Assembly (NCBI GenBank): GCA_947627225.1
Contig: CANQVB010000006.1
Span: 1 to 37,734 of the forward strand
DNA from: an uncultured Bacilli bacterium
GTDB lineage: Bacteria > Bacillota_I > Bacilli_A > RF39 > UBA660
DNA length: 37,734 nucleotides
Reading direction: 5' to 3'
Numbering within the stretch: position 1 is the stretch's first letter; the number at the start of each line of letters is the position of its first letter. Below are positions 15,449 through 22,665 of this stretch, piece by piece. The notes beneath the pieces were generated by a model. The model ran no database searches. It worked only from the letters and a program-made list of their open reading frames with translations, and was not told the origin of the DNA. The position numbers were made by a program, and so were the translations under genes.

Positions 15449-15594
15449 AAACATTAACAAAAGAAGAAATGATGCAAGTAAAAGGAGGCATTTCTGTCTG
15501 GGTAGGTGTCGGTATAGCAGCCCTTGCTGTTTTTTTAGCGGGACTCGTTGATGGAATTGTGCATCCAAATCCGTGTGAAGGAGGTGAAATATGA
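15445..15594 (+). CDS. Double-glycine leader peptide 1 (bacteriocin-like precursor)
   Basis: This ORF of 49 residues is absent from the ORF track. The leader MKTLTKEEMMQVKGG matches the double-glycine consensus (L-T/S-x-E-E-x3-V-x-GG). The predicted mature peptide has 34 residues: a hydrophobic Gly/Ala/Val/Leu stretch (VWVGVGIAALAVFLAGLVDG) with a GxxxG motif (GLVDG), then HPNPCEGGEI with the only cysteine. It is net acidic, unusual for a bacteriocin. A ggaggt ribosome site precedes it, and start and stop codons overlap with both neighbours. It lies two genes downstream of the matching C39 exporter. Confidence 0.85.
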   Translation: MKTLTKEEMMQVKGGISVWVGVGIAALAVFLAGLVDGIVHPNPCEGGEI

Positions 15595-15761
15595 CAAAGC
15601 TTTCCAAAGAAGAATTACAAAAAGTAAATGGTGGAATTGATTTAACGGGAACGCTTCTCAATTCATTTACTTCGTTGATCAAAATCCTTTTAGAAACAGG
15701 ACGAGCAGTAGGTTCTTCACTAAGAAGAATTGAAGAAAATCAAATTTGCCCTTTAAAATAG
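15591..15761 (+). CDS. Double-glycine leader peptide 2 (bacteriocin-like precursor)
   Basis: This ORF of 56 residues is absent from the ORF track. The leader MTKLSKEELQKVNGG is an excellent double-glycine leader. The predicted mature peptide has 41 residues, starts IDLTGTLLNSF, contains a GxxxG motif (GRAVG) and ends with a basic-acidic segment and a single cysteine in NQICPLK. Its net charge is about +1. It overlaps the stop of peptide 1 (atga), and gaaggaggtg supplies the ribosome site. Two different GG-leader peptides side by side, each with GxxxG, resemble two-peptide (class IIb) bacteriocins. Confidence 0.85.
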   Translation: MTKLSKEELQKVNGGIDLTGTLLNSFTSLIKILLETGRAVGSSLRRIEENQICPLK

Positions 15762-15820
15762 GTTTTATTCCCTAAAAGCTGTTTTTTTCTAAGAAAAATA
15801 CGAAAAATTGTAAAATTTTG

Positions 15821-15849
15821 TTGTAACTCCAAGAAACTTTTGCTATAAT
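15821..15849 (+). promoter_or_regulatory. rpsU promoter
   Basis: TTGTAA and TATAAT are 17 bp apart, followed by a gggaggga ribosome site before rpsU. Confidence 0.7.
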
Positions 15850-15884
15850 CAAACTTAGAAAAAGGCGAAGGGAGGGATAATGTT

Positions 15885-16112
15885 ATGACACAAGTCACTG
15901 TAAAAAATGGAAACTTAGATATGGCACTTAGAAAATTTAAACAGAAAGTGGCAAGAGATGGTGTCCCTTCTGAATGCAGAAAACGGGAATGTTACGATAA
16001 ACCAGGGGTAAGAAGAAGAAATGCAAAAAAAGAAGCGATAAAAAATGCCAGAAAAACCGCAAGAAAGAATGCCAAAAAGAACGCAAGAGAAAATCATATT
16101 CACGAAAGCTAA
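15885..16112 (+). CDS. rpsU: Small ribosomal subunit protein bS21
   Basis: The 75-residue basic protein has the bS21 pattern: an N-terminal strand (VTVKNG), the MALRKFKQKVARDGV helix, ECRKRECYDKP, and a long Lys/Arg/Ala-rich tail. It binds the 30S platform near the anti-Shine-Dalgarno end of 16S rRNA. The tail has an unusual number of regularly spaced KNARK/KNAKK units and the protein is longer than the typical 57-71 residues. rpsU leads the yqfC-yqfD region in Bacillus as well. It has its own promoter and terminator. Confidence 0.95.
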   Translation: MTQVTVKNGNLDMALRKFKQKVARDGVPSECRKRECYDKPGVRRRNAKKEAIKNARKTARKNAKKNARENHIHES

Positions 16113-16142
16113 ATGTAGAAAAGGAATTTTCTACATTTTCTT
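16111..16142 (+). terminator. Terminator after rpsU
   Basis: aaatgtagaaaa / ttttctacattt, a 12-bp stem with loop ggaa, followed by tcttttt. It overlaps the rpsU stop codon. Confidence 0.85.
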
Positions 16143-16198
16143 TTTACTTCTAAACACATTACCTCTTTTCATAAACTAAATACAAGAGGAGGTAAGTT

Positions 16199-16450
16199 AT
16201 GTATCATCCATTCGAAAACCTTAAAAATTATATTGAAGATAATGAATTTCGTGTCACACTCTTTGAAAATAAAGTTCATATTATGAATTATCAGGAACTC
16301 ATTTCTATTGGAAATGAAAAAATTATCCTGCAAGCGCCGCACTATCAAATGTCATTTTTTGGAAACAATTTGGCTTTATCCAAACTTCTAGATCAAGAAA
16401 TCTTAATTTCAGGACGCATTTACAAGGTGGAGATTTCTTATGCAGAGTAG
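16199..16450 (+). CDS. yqfC: YqfC/YabP-family sporulation protein
   Basis: This 83-residue protein matches the YabP/YqfC family: a strand-rich core with the pattern RVTLFENKVHIMNYQELISIG and a closing LISGRIYKVEIS. YqfC is made in the mother cell early in sporulation; its precise role is unknown. It overlaps yqfD by 11 bases, the same pairing as in B. subtilis. A strong gaggaggt ribosome site precedes the ATG. A CATAAACT element at 16170-16177 resembles a SigE -10, but no clear -35 was found. Confidence 0.8.
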   Translation: MYHPFENLKNYIEDNEFRVTLFENKVHIMNYQELISIGNEKIILQAPHYQMSFFGNNLALSKLLDQEILISGRIYKVEISYAE

Positions 16451-17612
16451 ATATATTTTAAAAATTACAGGTAAAAATTATGCGCGTTTTTTAAGAATGA
16501 TAAAAAGCTTATCCATTCGAATCTACTCCCTTTCTTATTTACAAGATTGTATCCAGATGGAAGTGGATGAAGAAGGGTATCAAAAAATAAAGAAATTAAA
16601 AACAACGTATCCTATCGAACTGATTGCTTATAAAGGAAAAGTAAAATGGTACCTTCTTTTTCAAAAATATCGCCCTTTTTTAGGGTTCATTTTATTGGGT
16701 GTTTTTTTTCTTTTGTTTCTTTCCAATCTAATTTTAGAAGTGGAAGTCGTTCATACGAAAAAGGAAATTAGAACCCTACTTTTAGATGCTTTGAAAGAAG
16801 AGAATATTGCACCGTTTCATTTCAAACCTTCTTTTGAGAAAAAAGAAGACATCAAACAAAAACTCTTACAAACTTATAAAAACAAAATCGAGTGGCTTGA
16901 AATCGAAGAGGTTGGTACTAAATATATTGTGCGTGTAGAAGAAAGGAAAATAAAGGAACAACAAGAAAAGACGACGCCAAGAAATATTGTTGCTTCTAAA
17001 GATGCCATGATTTTATCGATTACAGCGCAAAGAGGAGAAATCGTCAAGAAAAGATTTGATTACGTAAAAAAAGGGGATGTGTTAATAGGAGGCGTCATTC
17101 ATAAAAATGAAGAGGCAAAAACCAAAGTACAAGCAGAAGGAGTCGTTTTTGGTGAAGTTTGGTATACCGTTTCTGTCTTACTTCCAGTTTATCAGCAAAA
17201 AGAAGAGGTGATTGGAAAGAAAAAGCAACGACTTTCTTTGCATTTTTTATCGCATACATATGATTTTTCAGATGCGTATTATAAAGTTCGGAAAACAGTT
17301 CCTATTTTTAAAAGTTTTCTACTCCCTATTTTTCTATCCCTAGATACAGTAGAACAAGTCAAATTGACAACCACAAAATATACGTTAGAAAGCAGTGAGA
17401 AAAAAGGAATCGCGCTTGCCAAAGAAAAACTTTCCTTAAAACTTCCCCAAAATAGTGAAATTATTGCACAAAAAGTTTTGAAAAAACAAAAGAAAGGAAG
17501 TAAAATATATATAGAAGTGTTTTTCAAAGTCAAAGAGGATATAACTGCTTATGAATCCATAGAAAATTTAGATCTTTCTTTAGAAAACAAAAAACAAGAA
17601 GAAACGGGGTAG
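16440..17612 (+). CDS. yqfD: YqfD, sporulation protein of the SpoIV type
   Basis: The protein of 390 residues fits YqfD: an N-terminal soluble domain (about 1-75), one membrane helix (about 78-97), and a large domain beyond it. Family landmarks include WLEIEEVGTKYIVRVEER and the phrase NIVASKDAMILSITAQRGEIVKKRFDYVKKGDVLI, which looks like a biotinyl/lipoyl-type turn (here quoted in parts only as seen in the translation). YqfD is required for efficient sporulation in B. subtilis and is expressed in the mother cell. It follows yqfC with overlap. Downstream, the usual phoH and yqfF are replaced by a VanZ-like gene. Confidence 0.8.
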   Translation: MQSRYILKITGKNYARFLRMIKSLSIRIYSLSYLQDCIQMEVDEEGYQKIKKLKTTYPIELIAYKGKVKWYLLFQKYRPFLGFILLGVFFLLFLSNLILEVEVVHTKKEIRTLLLDALKEENIAPFHFKPSFEKKEDIKQKLLQTYKNKIEWLEIEEVGTKYIVRVEERKIKEQQEKTTPRNIVASKDAMILSITAQRGEIVKKRFDYVKKGDVLIGGVIHKNEEAKTKVQAEGVVFGEVWYTVSVLLPVYQQKEEVIGKKKQRLSLHFLSHTYDFSDAYYKVRKTVPIFKSFLLPIFLSLDTVEQVKLTTTKYTLESSEKKGIALAKEKLSLKLPQNSEIIAQKVLKKQKKGSKIYIEVFFKVKEDITAYESIENLDLSLENKKQEETG

Positions 17613-17616
17613 TCAC

Positions 17617-18216
17617 ATGTTTGCAAGTTTATCAAAAACAATTGGCAATGTCTTTGCTTTTTCACTTCCCATGGTTTTTATCTCTTGTGTGATTGCAACT
17701 TCCTTGCGCTTAGTGTATCTCTATAAAAATAAGCAAAAGTTTGTACTTTATAAAGAGCTTTTTGCGCTTAGTTTCTTAATTTATATTCTGTGCCTATTTC
17801 AAGTCGTTACTTTTCAAGATACTGTCTCCTATGGAAAAAACAATTTCATACCCTTTCAAGAGATTTTTCGTTATCCGATTGGAAGTAGACTCTTTTTTAA
17901 GAATGTCTTTGGAAACATGCTTCTTTTTTTGCCCTATGGTTTCTTTGTAAGCAATTATTTAAAAAGTAAAAATCCTCGTGAAATTTTCATCCTGACTTTG
18001 ATTGCTTCTATTGCCATTGAAAGTACACAGGCTTTAATTGGTAGAGTCTTTGATATTGATGATATTCTTTTAAATTTATGCGGGGGACTGTTAGGGTATT
18101 TTTGTTATGTGTTGATCGAAAAGTTAGTTGCTCTTTGTCCACGCGTTTTTACAGCGACTTGGTTTTTAAATTCGCTGTCCATTCTTTTTTTAATTGGAAT
18201 GATAACATTATTATAG
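17617..18216 (+). CDS. VanZ-like membrane protein
   Basis: This 199-residue protein has about five membrane helices and the VanZ-family pattern: NFIPFQEIFRY, then GNMLLFLPYGFF, then ASIAIESTQALIGRVFDIDD and a final LNLCGGLLGYF helix. VanZ proteins are linked to teicoplanin tolerance in vanA clusters, but most chromosomal ones have no known function beyond the envelope. It starts four bases after yqfD and ends nine before ybeY, so it is in the operon. It occupies the place of phoH-yqfF in B. subtilis. There is no other van gene, so a resistance role should not be assumed. Confidence 0.8.
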   Translation: MFASLSKTIGNVFAFSLPMVFISCVIATSLRLVYLYKNKQKFVLYKELFALSFLIYILCLFQVVTFQDTVSYGKNNFIPFQEIFRYPIGSRLFFKNVFGNMLLFLPYGFFVSNYLKSKNPREIFILTLIASIAIESTQALIGRVFDIDDILLNLCGGLLGYFCYVLIEKLVALCPRVFTATWFLNSLSILFLIGMITLL

Positions 18217-18225
18217 GAGGATACC

Positions 18226-18681
18226 ATGCAAAAAAATGTAGTTCATATTTATAATGAAACCGAAGAACAGATACAAGAACTCAACCAAGTAAACAAGGTT
18301 TTACTCTATGCACTGAAAAAGGAAAAGTTTAAACAGACAGAATTTAATTTGATTTTTGTCGACCAAGAAACAATCAGAAATCTAAACCGAAAATATCGGA
18401 ATATCGATAAAGAAACAGATGTGATTACCTTTGCCTTAGAAGAAGATCAAATAGTCGTCTTGCCCAAAAATATACGGATCTTGGGAGATATTTATATTTC
18501 TTTACCGCAAGCAAAACAGCAAGCCACTTTGTATGGACATTCTCTTTTACGAGAACTTTCTTTTTTAGCTGTCCATGGATTTTATCATCTTTTAGGGTAT
18601 GATCATGAAACAAAAGAACAGGAAAAAGAAATGTTTCAAAAACAGGAAGAGCTCTTAAAAGAGATGAAAATTACAAGATAA
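18226..18681 (+). CDS. ybeY: Endoribonuclease YbeY
   Basis: This protein of 151 residues carries the YbeY metal-binding signature HGFYHLLGYDH (three histidines binding zinc). The upstream strand region has the family segments LNRKYRNIDKETDVITFAL and ILGDIYIS. YbeY is a single-strand endoribonuclease used in 16S rRNA 3' maturation and ribosome quality control, and it often works with Era, which is the next gene. A gtttaggaggat-like ribosome site precedes the ATG. Length is normal. Confidence 0.95.
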   Translation: MQKNVVHIYNETEEQIQELNQVNKVLLYALKKEKFKQTEFNLIFVDQETIRNLNRKYRNIDKETDVITFALEEDQIVVLPKNIRILGDIYISLPQAKQQATLYGHSLLRELSFLAVHGFYHLLGYDHETKEQEKEMFQKQEELLKEMKITR

Positions 18682-18693
18682 GGGTGTGAGGAA

Positions 18694-19581
18694 ATGAAAA
18701 TAGGATTTGTATCTCTTGTAGGAAGACCCAATGTAGGAAAAAGTACACTTTTAAATCGACTTTTAAATCTTCATTTGGCGATTACATCAAACGTTCCTTC
18801 GACTACAAGAAATGTGATTCAAGGAATTTATGAAGATAAAGATGCTCAAATTGTTTTTATAGATACTCCAGGCATTCATAAACCGAATCATAAATTAGGA
18901 TCCCTTCTTAATAAGAAAGCCTATCAAAATGGATTGGATGGAATTGATCTGATTTTGTTTTTGGTGGATGCAAAAAATGGCATTGGAAAAGGAGACCAGT
19001 TTATCTTAAAAAAGCTAGAAGGAAGTACGGTTCCTGTTTTCTTGCTTCTTAATAAAATTGATCAAGTCAAAAAAGAAACGCTTCTTTCTATGATTGATTC
19101 TGCGAAAGATTTATATCCTTTTCAAGAAATTATTCCTATTTCTGCTTTAAAAAGTGAAAATATCACGCATCTTCTAGATGTCATCAAAACGTATTTAGAA
19201 GAAGGAGAAAAAATCTTTTCACAAGGTGAACTAACCAATGTAAGTACAAAATTTATCATGGCAGAATTTGTAAGAGAAAAATTGATGCACCAACTGAAAG
19301 AGGAAGTGCCACACAGCGTTACTTGCTATACAGAATACTATCATGAAGAAGAAAATCTTGTTCATATAAGAGTGCTTATTGTTGTGGATCGAGAGAACTT
19401 AAAGAAAATTATTATCGGAAAAAATGGAGGAATGTTAAAAGAAGTGGGGCGAAGAGCAAGAGTAGAAATGGAGAAGTTTCTAGGAAAAAAAGTCTATTTA
19501 GAAACGTATGTAAAAGCGATTACAAATTGGCGTGATGAAGAAAAACATTTGATTGAACTTGGCCTACAGGAAGATGAATAA
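18694..19581 (+). CDS. era: GTPase Era
   Basis: The 295-residue protein has the Era GTPase domain with G1 GRPNVGKST, G2 region TTRNV, G3 DTPGIHKP and G4 NKID, then a C-terminal KH domain (about 200-290) with the RNA-binding loop IIGKNGGMLKEVG. Era binds 16S rRNA near its 3' end during 30S assembly. It follows ybeY by 12 bases, and the pair shares a function. Confidence 0.97.
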   Translation: MKIGFVSLVGRPNVGKSTLLNRLLNLHLAITSNVPSTTRNVIQGIYEDKDAQIVFIDTPGIHKPNHKLGSLLNKKAYQNGLDGIDLILFLVDAKNGIGKGDQFILKKLEGSTVPVFLLLNKIDQVKKETLLSMIDSAKDLYPFQEIIPISALKSENITHLLDVIKTYLEEGEKIFSQGELTNVSTKFIMAEFVREKLMHQLKEEVPHSVTCYTEYYHEEENLVHIRVLIVVDRENLKKIIIGKNGGMLKEVGRRARVEMEKFLGKKVYLETYVKAITNWRDEEKHLIELGLQEDE

Positions 19582-19622
19582 TTTATTCTCATTTTTCCCA
19601 TTTTAATAGTAGGTGAGGAAAG

Positions 19623-19766
19623 ATGAAGGATTTATTGTGGAACTTATTTAAAAAAACAGGAGATGTAAAATATTTTTTGTTAAAACAAGAATTAGAAAAA
19701 AGAAGTGATGATCGTGAAGATATTGAGTGTGAAAGGAATTTGTCTCAAAGAGATGAATTACAGTGA
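19623..19766 (+). CDS. yqzL: YqzL-like small protein
   Basis: This 47-residue ORF is not in the ORF track. It begins MKDLLWNLFKKTGDVKYFLL, matching the YqzL pattern (a Trp, a KTG or MTG, then a Y-L-L helix and Lys-Glu-rich stretch). yqzL sits between era and recO in B. subtilis, the same position as here, and its function is unknown. A gtgaggaaag ribosome site precedes the ATG. It overlaps the start of recO by 62 bases in another frame, so the two are probably translationally coupled. Confidence 0.75.
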   Translation: MKDLLWNLFKKTGDVKYFLLKQELEKRSDDREDIECERNLSQRDELQ

Positions 19767-20475
19767 AGCCAGTAAAATTTTACAGGTGTATACTTTAGAA
19801 TATGGTTTAATTGGAATTCTTTCTAAAAGTTGTCGGAACATGAAAAGTAAACTAAGAAGTGTATCTAGAAGTTTATTATCAGGAACGTATCACATTTACT
19901 ATAAAGAAAATGGACTTTCTACTTTGATTGGTGTAGATGTGATTCATCCCTATTCTAAAATAACAACGGACCTAGAAAGAGTATCGTATGCGTCATATTT
20001 GTTAGATTTGACATATCAAGTGATTAAACAGGGAACAGATGACTCTTTTCTTTCCCTTTTAGAAGCGACCCTCAATAAAATAGAAGAAGGTTTAGACTGT
20101 AGAACGCTTGTTAATATTTATGAAATAAAAATGTTAGATTATTTGGGAGTTCTTCCTAGCTTAGATGGTTGTGCTGTTTGTGGAAATACAACCAATATAG
20201 TTACGATTAGTAGTGATAAGGGTGGACTTCTTTGTGGGTCTTGTTTTGAAAGTGGAGTAGACAAGATAGTCTCTACCAAAACAATACAACTGTTTAGAAT
20301 GTATTATTATGTGGATATTGCTAAAATCAGTAAAATTACAGTCAATCCTGAAAATGTCAAAGAAATCGAAACGTTTTTAGAAGAATATTACGATAAATAT
20401 ACGGGAATTATCATGAAGAGTAAAAAAATGTTAAAAGATGTAAAACGTCTACAGATAGAAAGTAAACAAGAATAA
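19705..20475 (+). CDS. recO: DNA repair protein RecO
   Basis: The protein of 256 residues has an N-terminal OB fold (about 1-80), a helical middle, and a four-cysteine zinc site (CAVCGN and LLCGSC). RecO helps RecF/RecR load RecA onto single-stranded DNA coated with SSB. The start is uncertain: ATG at 19705 or 19708 gives MIVKILSVKG, and the ATG pair is the best fit. The normal position after yqzL supports the identification. A terminator-like hairpin follows. Confidence 0.93.
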   Translation: MMIVKILSVKGICLKEMNYSEASKILQVYTLEYGLIGILSKSCRNMKSKLRSVSRSLLSGTYHIYYKENGLSTLIGVDVIHPYSKITTDLERVSYASYLLDLTYQVIKQGTDDSFLSLLEATLNKIEEGLDCRTLVNIYEIKMLDYLGVLPSLDGCAVCGNTTNIVTISSDKGGLLCGSCFESGVDKIVSTKTIQLFRMYYYVDIAKISKITVNPENVKEIETFLEEYYDKYTGIIMKSKKMLKDVKRLQIESKQE

Positions 20476-20488
20476 GAGGAAGGAATTG

Positions 20489-20543
20489 AACGGATGTGAT
20501 TTTACATCTTACTTCTCCTTTCTATTTTCTTCCATCCGTTTTC
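20489..20543 (+). terminator. Terminator-like hairpin after recO
   Basis: aacggatg / catccgtt pair across a 36-base loop and are followed by tttc. A smaller inner hairpin (gatgt / acatc) competes. Modest support. Confidence 0.45.
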
Positions 20544-20563
20544 ACACATCTCTAGAAAAATAC

Positions 20564-20592
20564 TTGTGTAAAAAATAAAATTGGAATATACT
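20564..20592 (+). promoter_or_regulatory. Promoter of the T-box/glyS operon
   Basis: TTGTGT and TATACT are 17 bp apart, giving a start near 20600. Confidence 0.5.
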
Positions 20593-20599
20593 AAATTTA

Positions 20600-20727
20600 T
20601 AAAGGCGAAGATGAGGGTTGGAATCCTCTAGTCATATTCAGTTGAGGAGATTCTGTTCAGGAATAAATAAGGTGGAACCGCTTCTTTGTTAAAAAGGAGT
20701 CCTTATGAAGACAGGGTCTTTTTTCTA
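20600..20727 (+). promoter_or_regulatory. T-box leader (probably tRNA-Gly sensing) of the glyS operon
   Basis: The T-box sequence ggtggaaccgc is at about 20671-20681, followed by alternative stems and a T-rich terminator (aagac ... gtcttttt). The start-proximal ggcgaagatgag resembles the Stem I foot of T-boxes. The distance from the predicted transcript start to the T-box is only about 70 bases, much shorter than the usual 150-200, so Stem I is strongly reduced, or the promoter lies further upstream. Glycine specificity is inferred from glyS; a GGC triplet at about 20604 is a possible specifier. Confidence 0.7.
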
Positions 20728-20743
20728 TGAGAAAGGAGGAACT

Positions 20744-21295
20744 ATGAAATTATTTATTGGGTGCTCTTCAGTAGATTTTATGGAAAAAGAAAAATACAGG
20801 CATCTTTTGAATCCATTACTGGATATCGATAAGCTTGAAGTCATATTAGGTGGGGCAACGAGTGGTTTAATGCAACTGGTATATCAGATGTGCAAGGAGA
20901 AAAAAGTTCCCATCACCTTTGTTGTTCATCAAACCTATCAAGAAGAAACCGAAAATTATGTTCATCAACAGGTGCTTGCTGCTTCGACTACTATGGATAG
21001 ATCTAAATATTGTTACCAAAAAAGCGATTTTTGTCTTTTCTTAAATGGAGGCATTGGTACGTTTTGTGAATTCTTTTCTTTTTTAGAAGAAAAAAGGACA
21101 GCAAAAGATGAGAATTATCCGATTTATATTTATAACGAAGATCATAGTTTTGATGTTCTGTATCAACTACTAGAAGATATGGAACAAAGAAAAGTGGCGA
21201 GTAGAAAAGATTTGTTTGAACTTTGTGAGTTTATCGATTCGCAAGAAGAATTGATTGAGAAGATTAAAAATTTGAATGGGAGTGATATGAAATGA
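20744..21295 (+). CDS. LOG-family (lysine decarboxylase-like fold) protein
   Basis: This 183-residue protein starts at the ATG after gaaaggagg; the longer ORF-track start at 20705 lies inside the T-box terminator. The Rossmann fold of the LOG/TIGR00730 type is seen in LGGATSGLMQ and the motif GGIGTFCEF, which replaces the usual PGGxGTxxE. LOG proteins cleave nucleoside monophosphates to release bases. The divergent motif means the reaction should not be assumed. Its last bases overlap the glyS start (atga), so it is the first gene of the T-box operon, an unusual place for a LOG gene. Confidence 0.65.
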   Translation: MKLFIGCSSVDFMEKEKYRHLLNPLLDIDKLEVILGGATSGLMQLVYQMCKEKKVPITFVVHQTYQEETENYVHQQVLAASTTMDRSKYCYQKSDFCLFLNGGIGTFCEFFSFLEEKRTAKDENYPIYIYNEDHSFDVLYQLLEDMEQRKVASRKDLFELCEFIDSQEELIEKIKNLNGSDMK

Positions 21296-22665
21296 CAAAA
21301 TTAACGATGGAAAAGTTGGTAAGTTACTGTAAGCAATATGGGTTTATTTACCAGGGAAGTGAAATTTATGGAGGCCTTGCGAACACTTGGGACTATGGGC
21401 CTTTAGGAGCAAAACTTAAGAATAATGTGAAAGATTCTTGGCGTAAGAGGTTTATTCAGGAGCGTGAGAATGCTTATGAAGTGGATGCCGCTATTTTGAT
21501 GCATCCGAGTGTTTGGGAAGCAAGTGGGCATGTCGCAAGTTTTTCAGATCCTTTGCTTGACTGTAAACGCTGTAAGAAACGCCTTCGGGCAGACACTTTA
21601 ATTGATGAGTTTGATGAAAATGCCAAAGCAGATGGAATGACACAAGAAGAAATGCTTGCCTATATTAAAGAAAAACAAGTTCCTTGTCCTTACTGTGGAG
21701 CAAGTGATTTTACAGATATTCGAAAGTTTAATTTAATGTTTGAAACGCATCGTGGGGTAACAGAGGATGCTAAGAGTAAAATTTATTTACGGCCTGAAAA
21801 TGCACAAGGGGAGTATGTTAATTTTTTAAATGTACAACGAACCATGCGGGCTAAACTTCCCTTTAGTATTGGGCAAGTTGGAAAAGCATTCCGCAATGAA
21901 ATAACACCAGGAAACTTTACATTCCGAACCATTGAATTTGAGCAAATGGAATACCAAACCTTTTGTAAAGAAGGAACGGATAGCAATCTCTATGCTTATT
22001 TTAAAGAATATGCCAAAAAATATTTTGTGGATCTTGGAATCCAAGAAGAAAAACTTCGTTATCACGATCATGAAAAATTAGCGCATTATGCCAAGGAAGC
22101 TTGCGATATCGAATACCAGTTTAATTTTGGTTGGGGAGAAATCAACGGAACGCATAATCGTACGAATTATGATTTGTCTCGCCATGAAGAATATTCAAAA
22201 GTATCCCAAAGTTATTTAGACCCAGAGACGAATGAAAAATATATTCCTTATATTATAGAGTCAACCGTAGGTTGTGATCGGCTTGTTCTAGCACTTTTAG
22301 ACAATTGCTATGAAGAAGAGGTTTTGGAAAACGGAGAGATTAGGGAAGTCATGCATTTTCATCCATTCCTTGCGCCTTATAAAGTTGCTGTTCTTCCTTT
22401 GGTGAAAAGGTATCAGGGGGAAAAAGCAAAAGAAGTATATCAAGCTTTATGCAAAGCCTTTCCCTGTAGTTATGATGAAGCAGGAAGTATTGGAAAGCGT
22501 TACCGAAGACAAGATGCCATAGGAACCCCTTTCTGTATTACCATTGATCAAGATACACTCGATCAAGAAACGGTGACGATTCGAAATCGGGATACGATGG
22601 AACAAGTAACCCTTCCACTTTCTTCCGTACAAAGTTATATCGAAGAAAGGATTCGTTTTGAATGA
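21292..22665 (+). CDS. glyS: Glycyl-tRNA synthetase, single-chain dimeric type
   Basis: The 457-residue protein is a class II GlyRS of the eukaryote/archaea-like homodimer type, as in many Firmicutes, not the alpha2beta2 form. Visible features are the N-terminal QGSEIYGGLANTWDYGPLG, motif 2 region FRNEITPGNFTFRTIEFEQ, motif 3-like VGCDRLVLALL, and a C-terminal anticodon-binding domain (about 355-457). A four-cysteine cluster (CKRCKK and CPYCG) marks an inserted zinc-like knuckle. It is preceded by a LOG gene and a T-box leader, so expression should rise when tRNA-Gly is uncharged. tRNA-Gly (GCC) is encoded at 33277-33351. Confidence 0.95.
   Translation: MTKLTMEKLVSYCKQYGFIYQGSEIYGGLANTWDYGPLGAKLKNNVKDSWRKRFIQERENAYEVDAAILMHPSVWEASGHVASFSDPLLDCKRCKKRLRADTLIDEFDENAKADGMTQEEMLAYIKEKQVPCPYCGASDFTDIRKFNLMFETHRGVTEDAKSKIYLRPENAQGEYVNFLNVQRTMRAKLPFSIGQVGKAFRNEITPGNFTFRTIEFEQMEYQTFCKEGTDSNLYAYFKEYAKKYFVDLGIQEEKLRYHDHEKLAHYAKEACDIEYQFNFGWGEINGTHNRTNYDLSRHEEYSKVSQSYLDPETNEKYIPYIIESTVGCDRLVLALLDNCYEEEVLENGEIREVMHFHPFLAPYKVAVLPLVKRYQGEKAKEVYQALCKAFPCSYDEAGSIGKRYRRQDAIGTPFCITIDQDTLDQETVTIRNRDTMEQVTLPLSSVQSYIEERIRFE

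Noticed and set aside
17617-18216. Glycopeptide resistance from the VanZ-like and VanY-like genes
   Set aside because: They are far apart, in unrelated operons, and no vanHAX or vanRS genes are present; both families are common in housekeeping roles.
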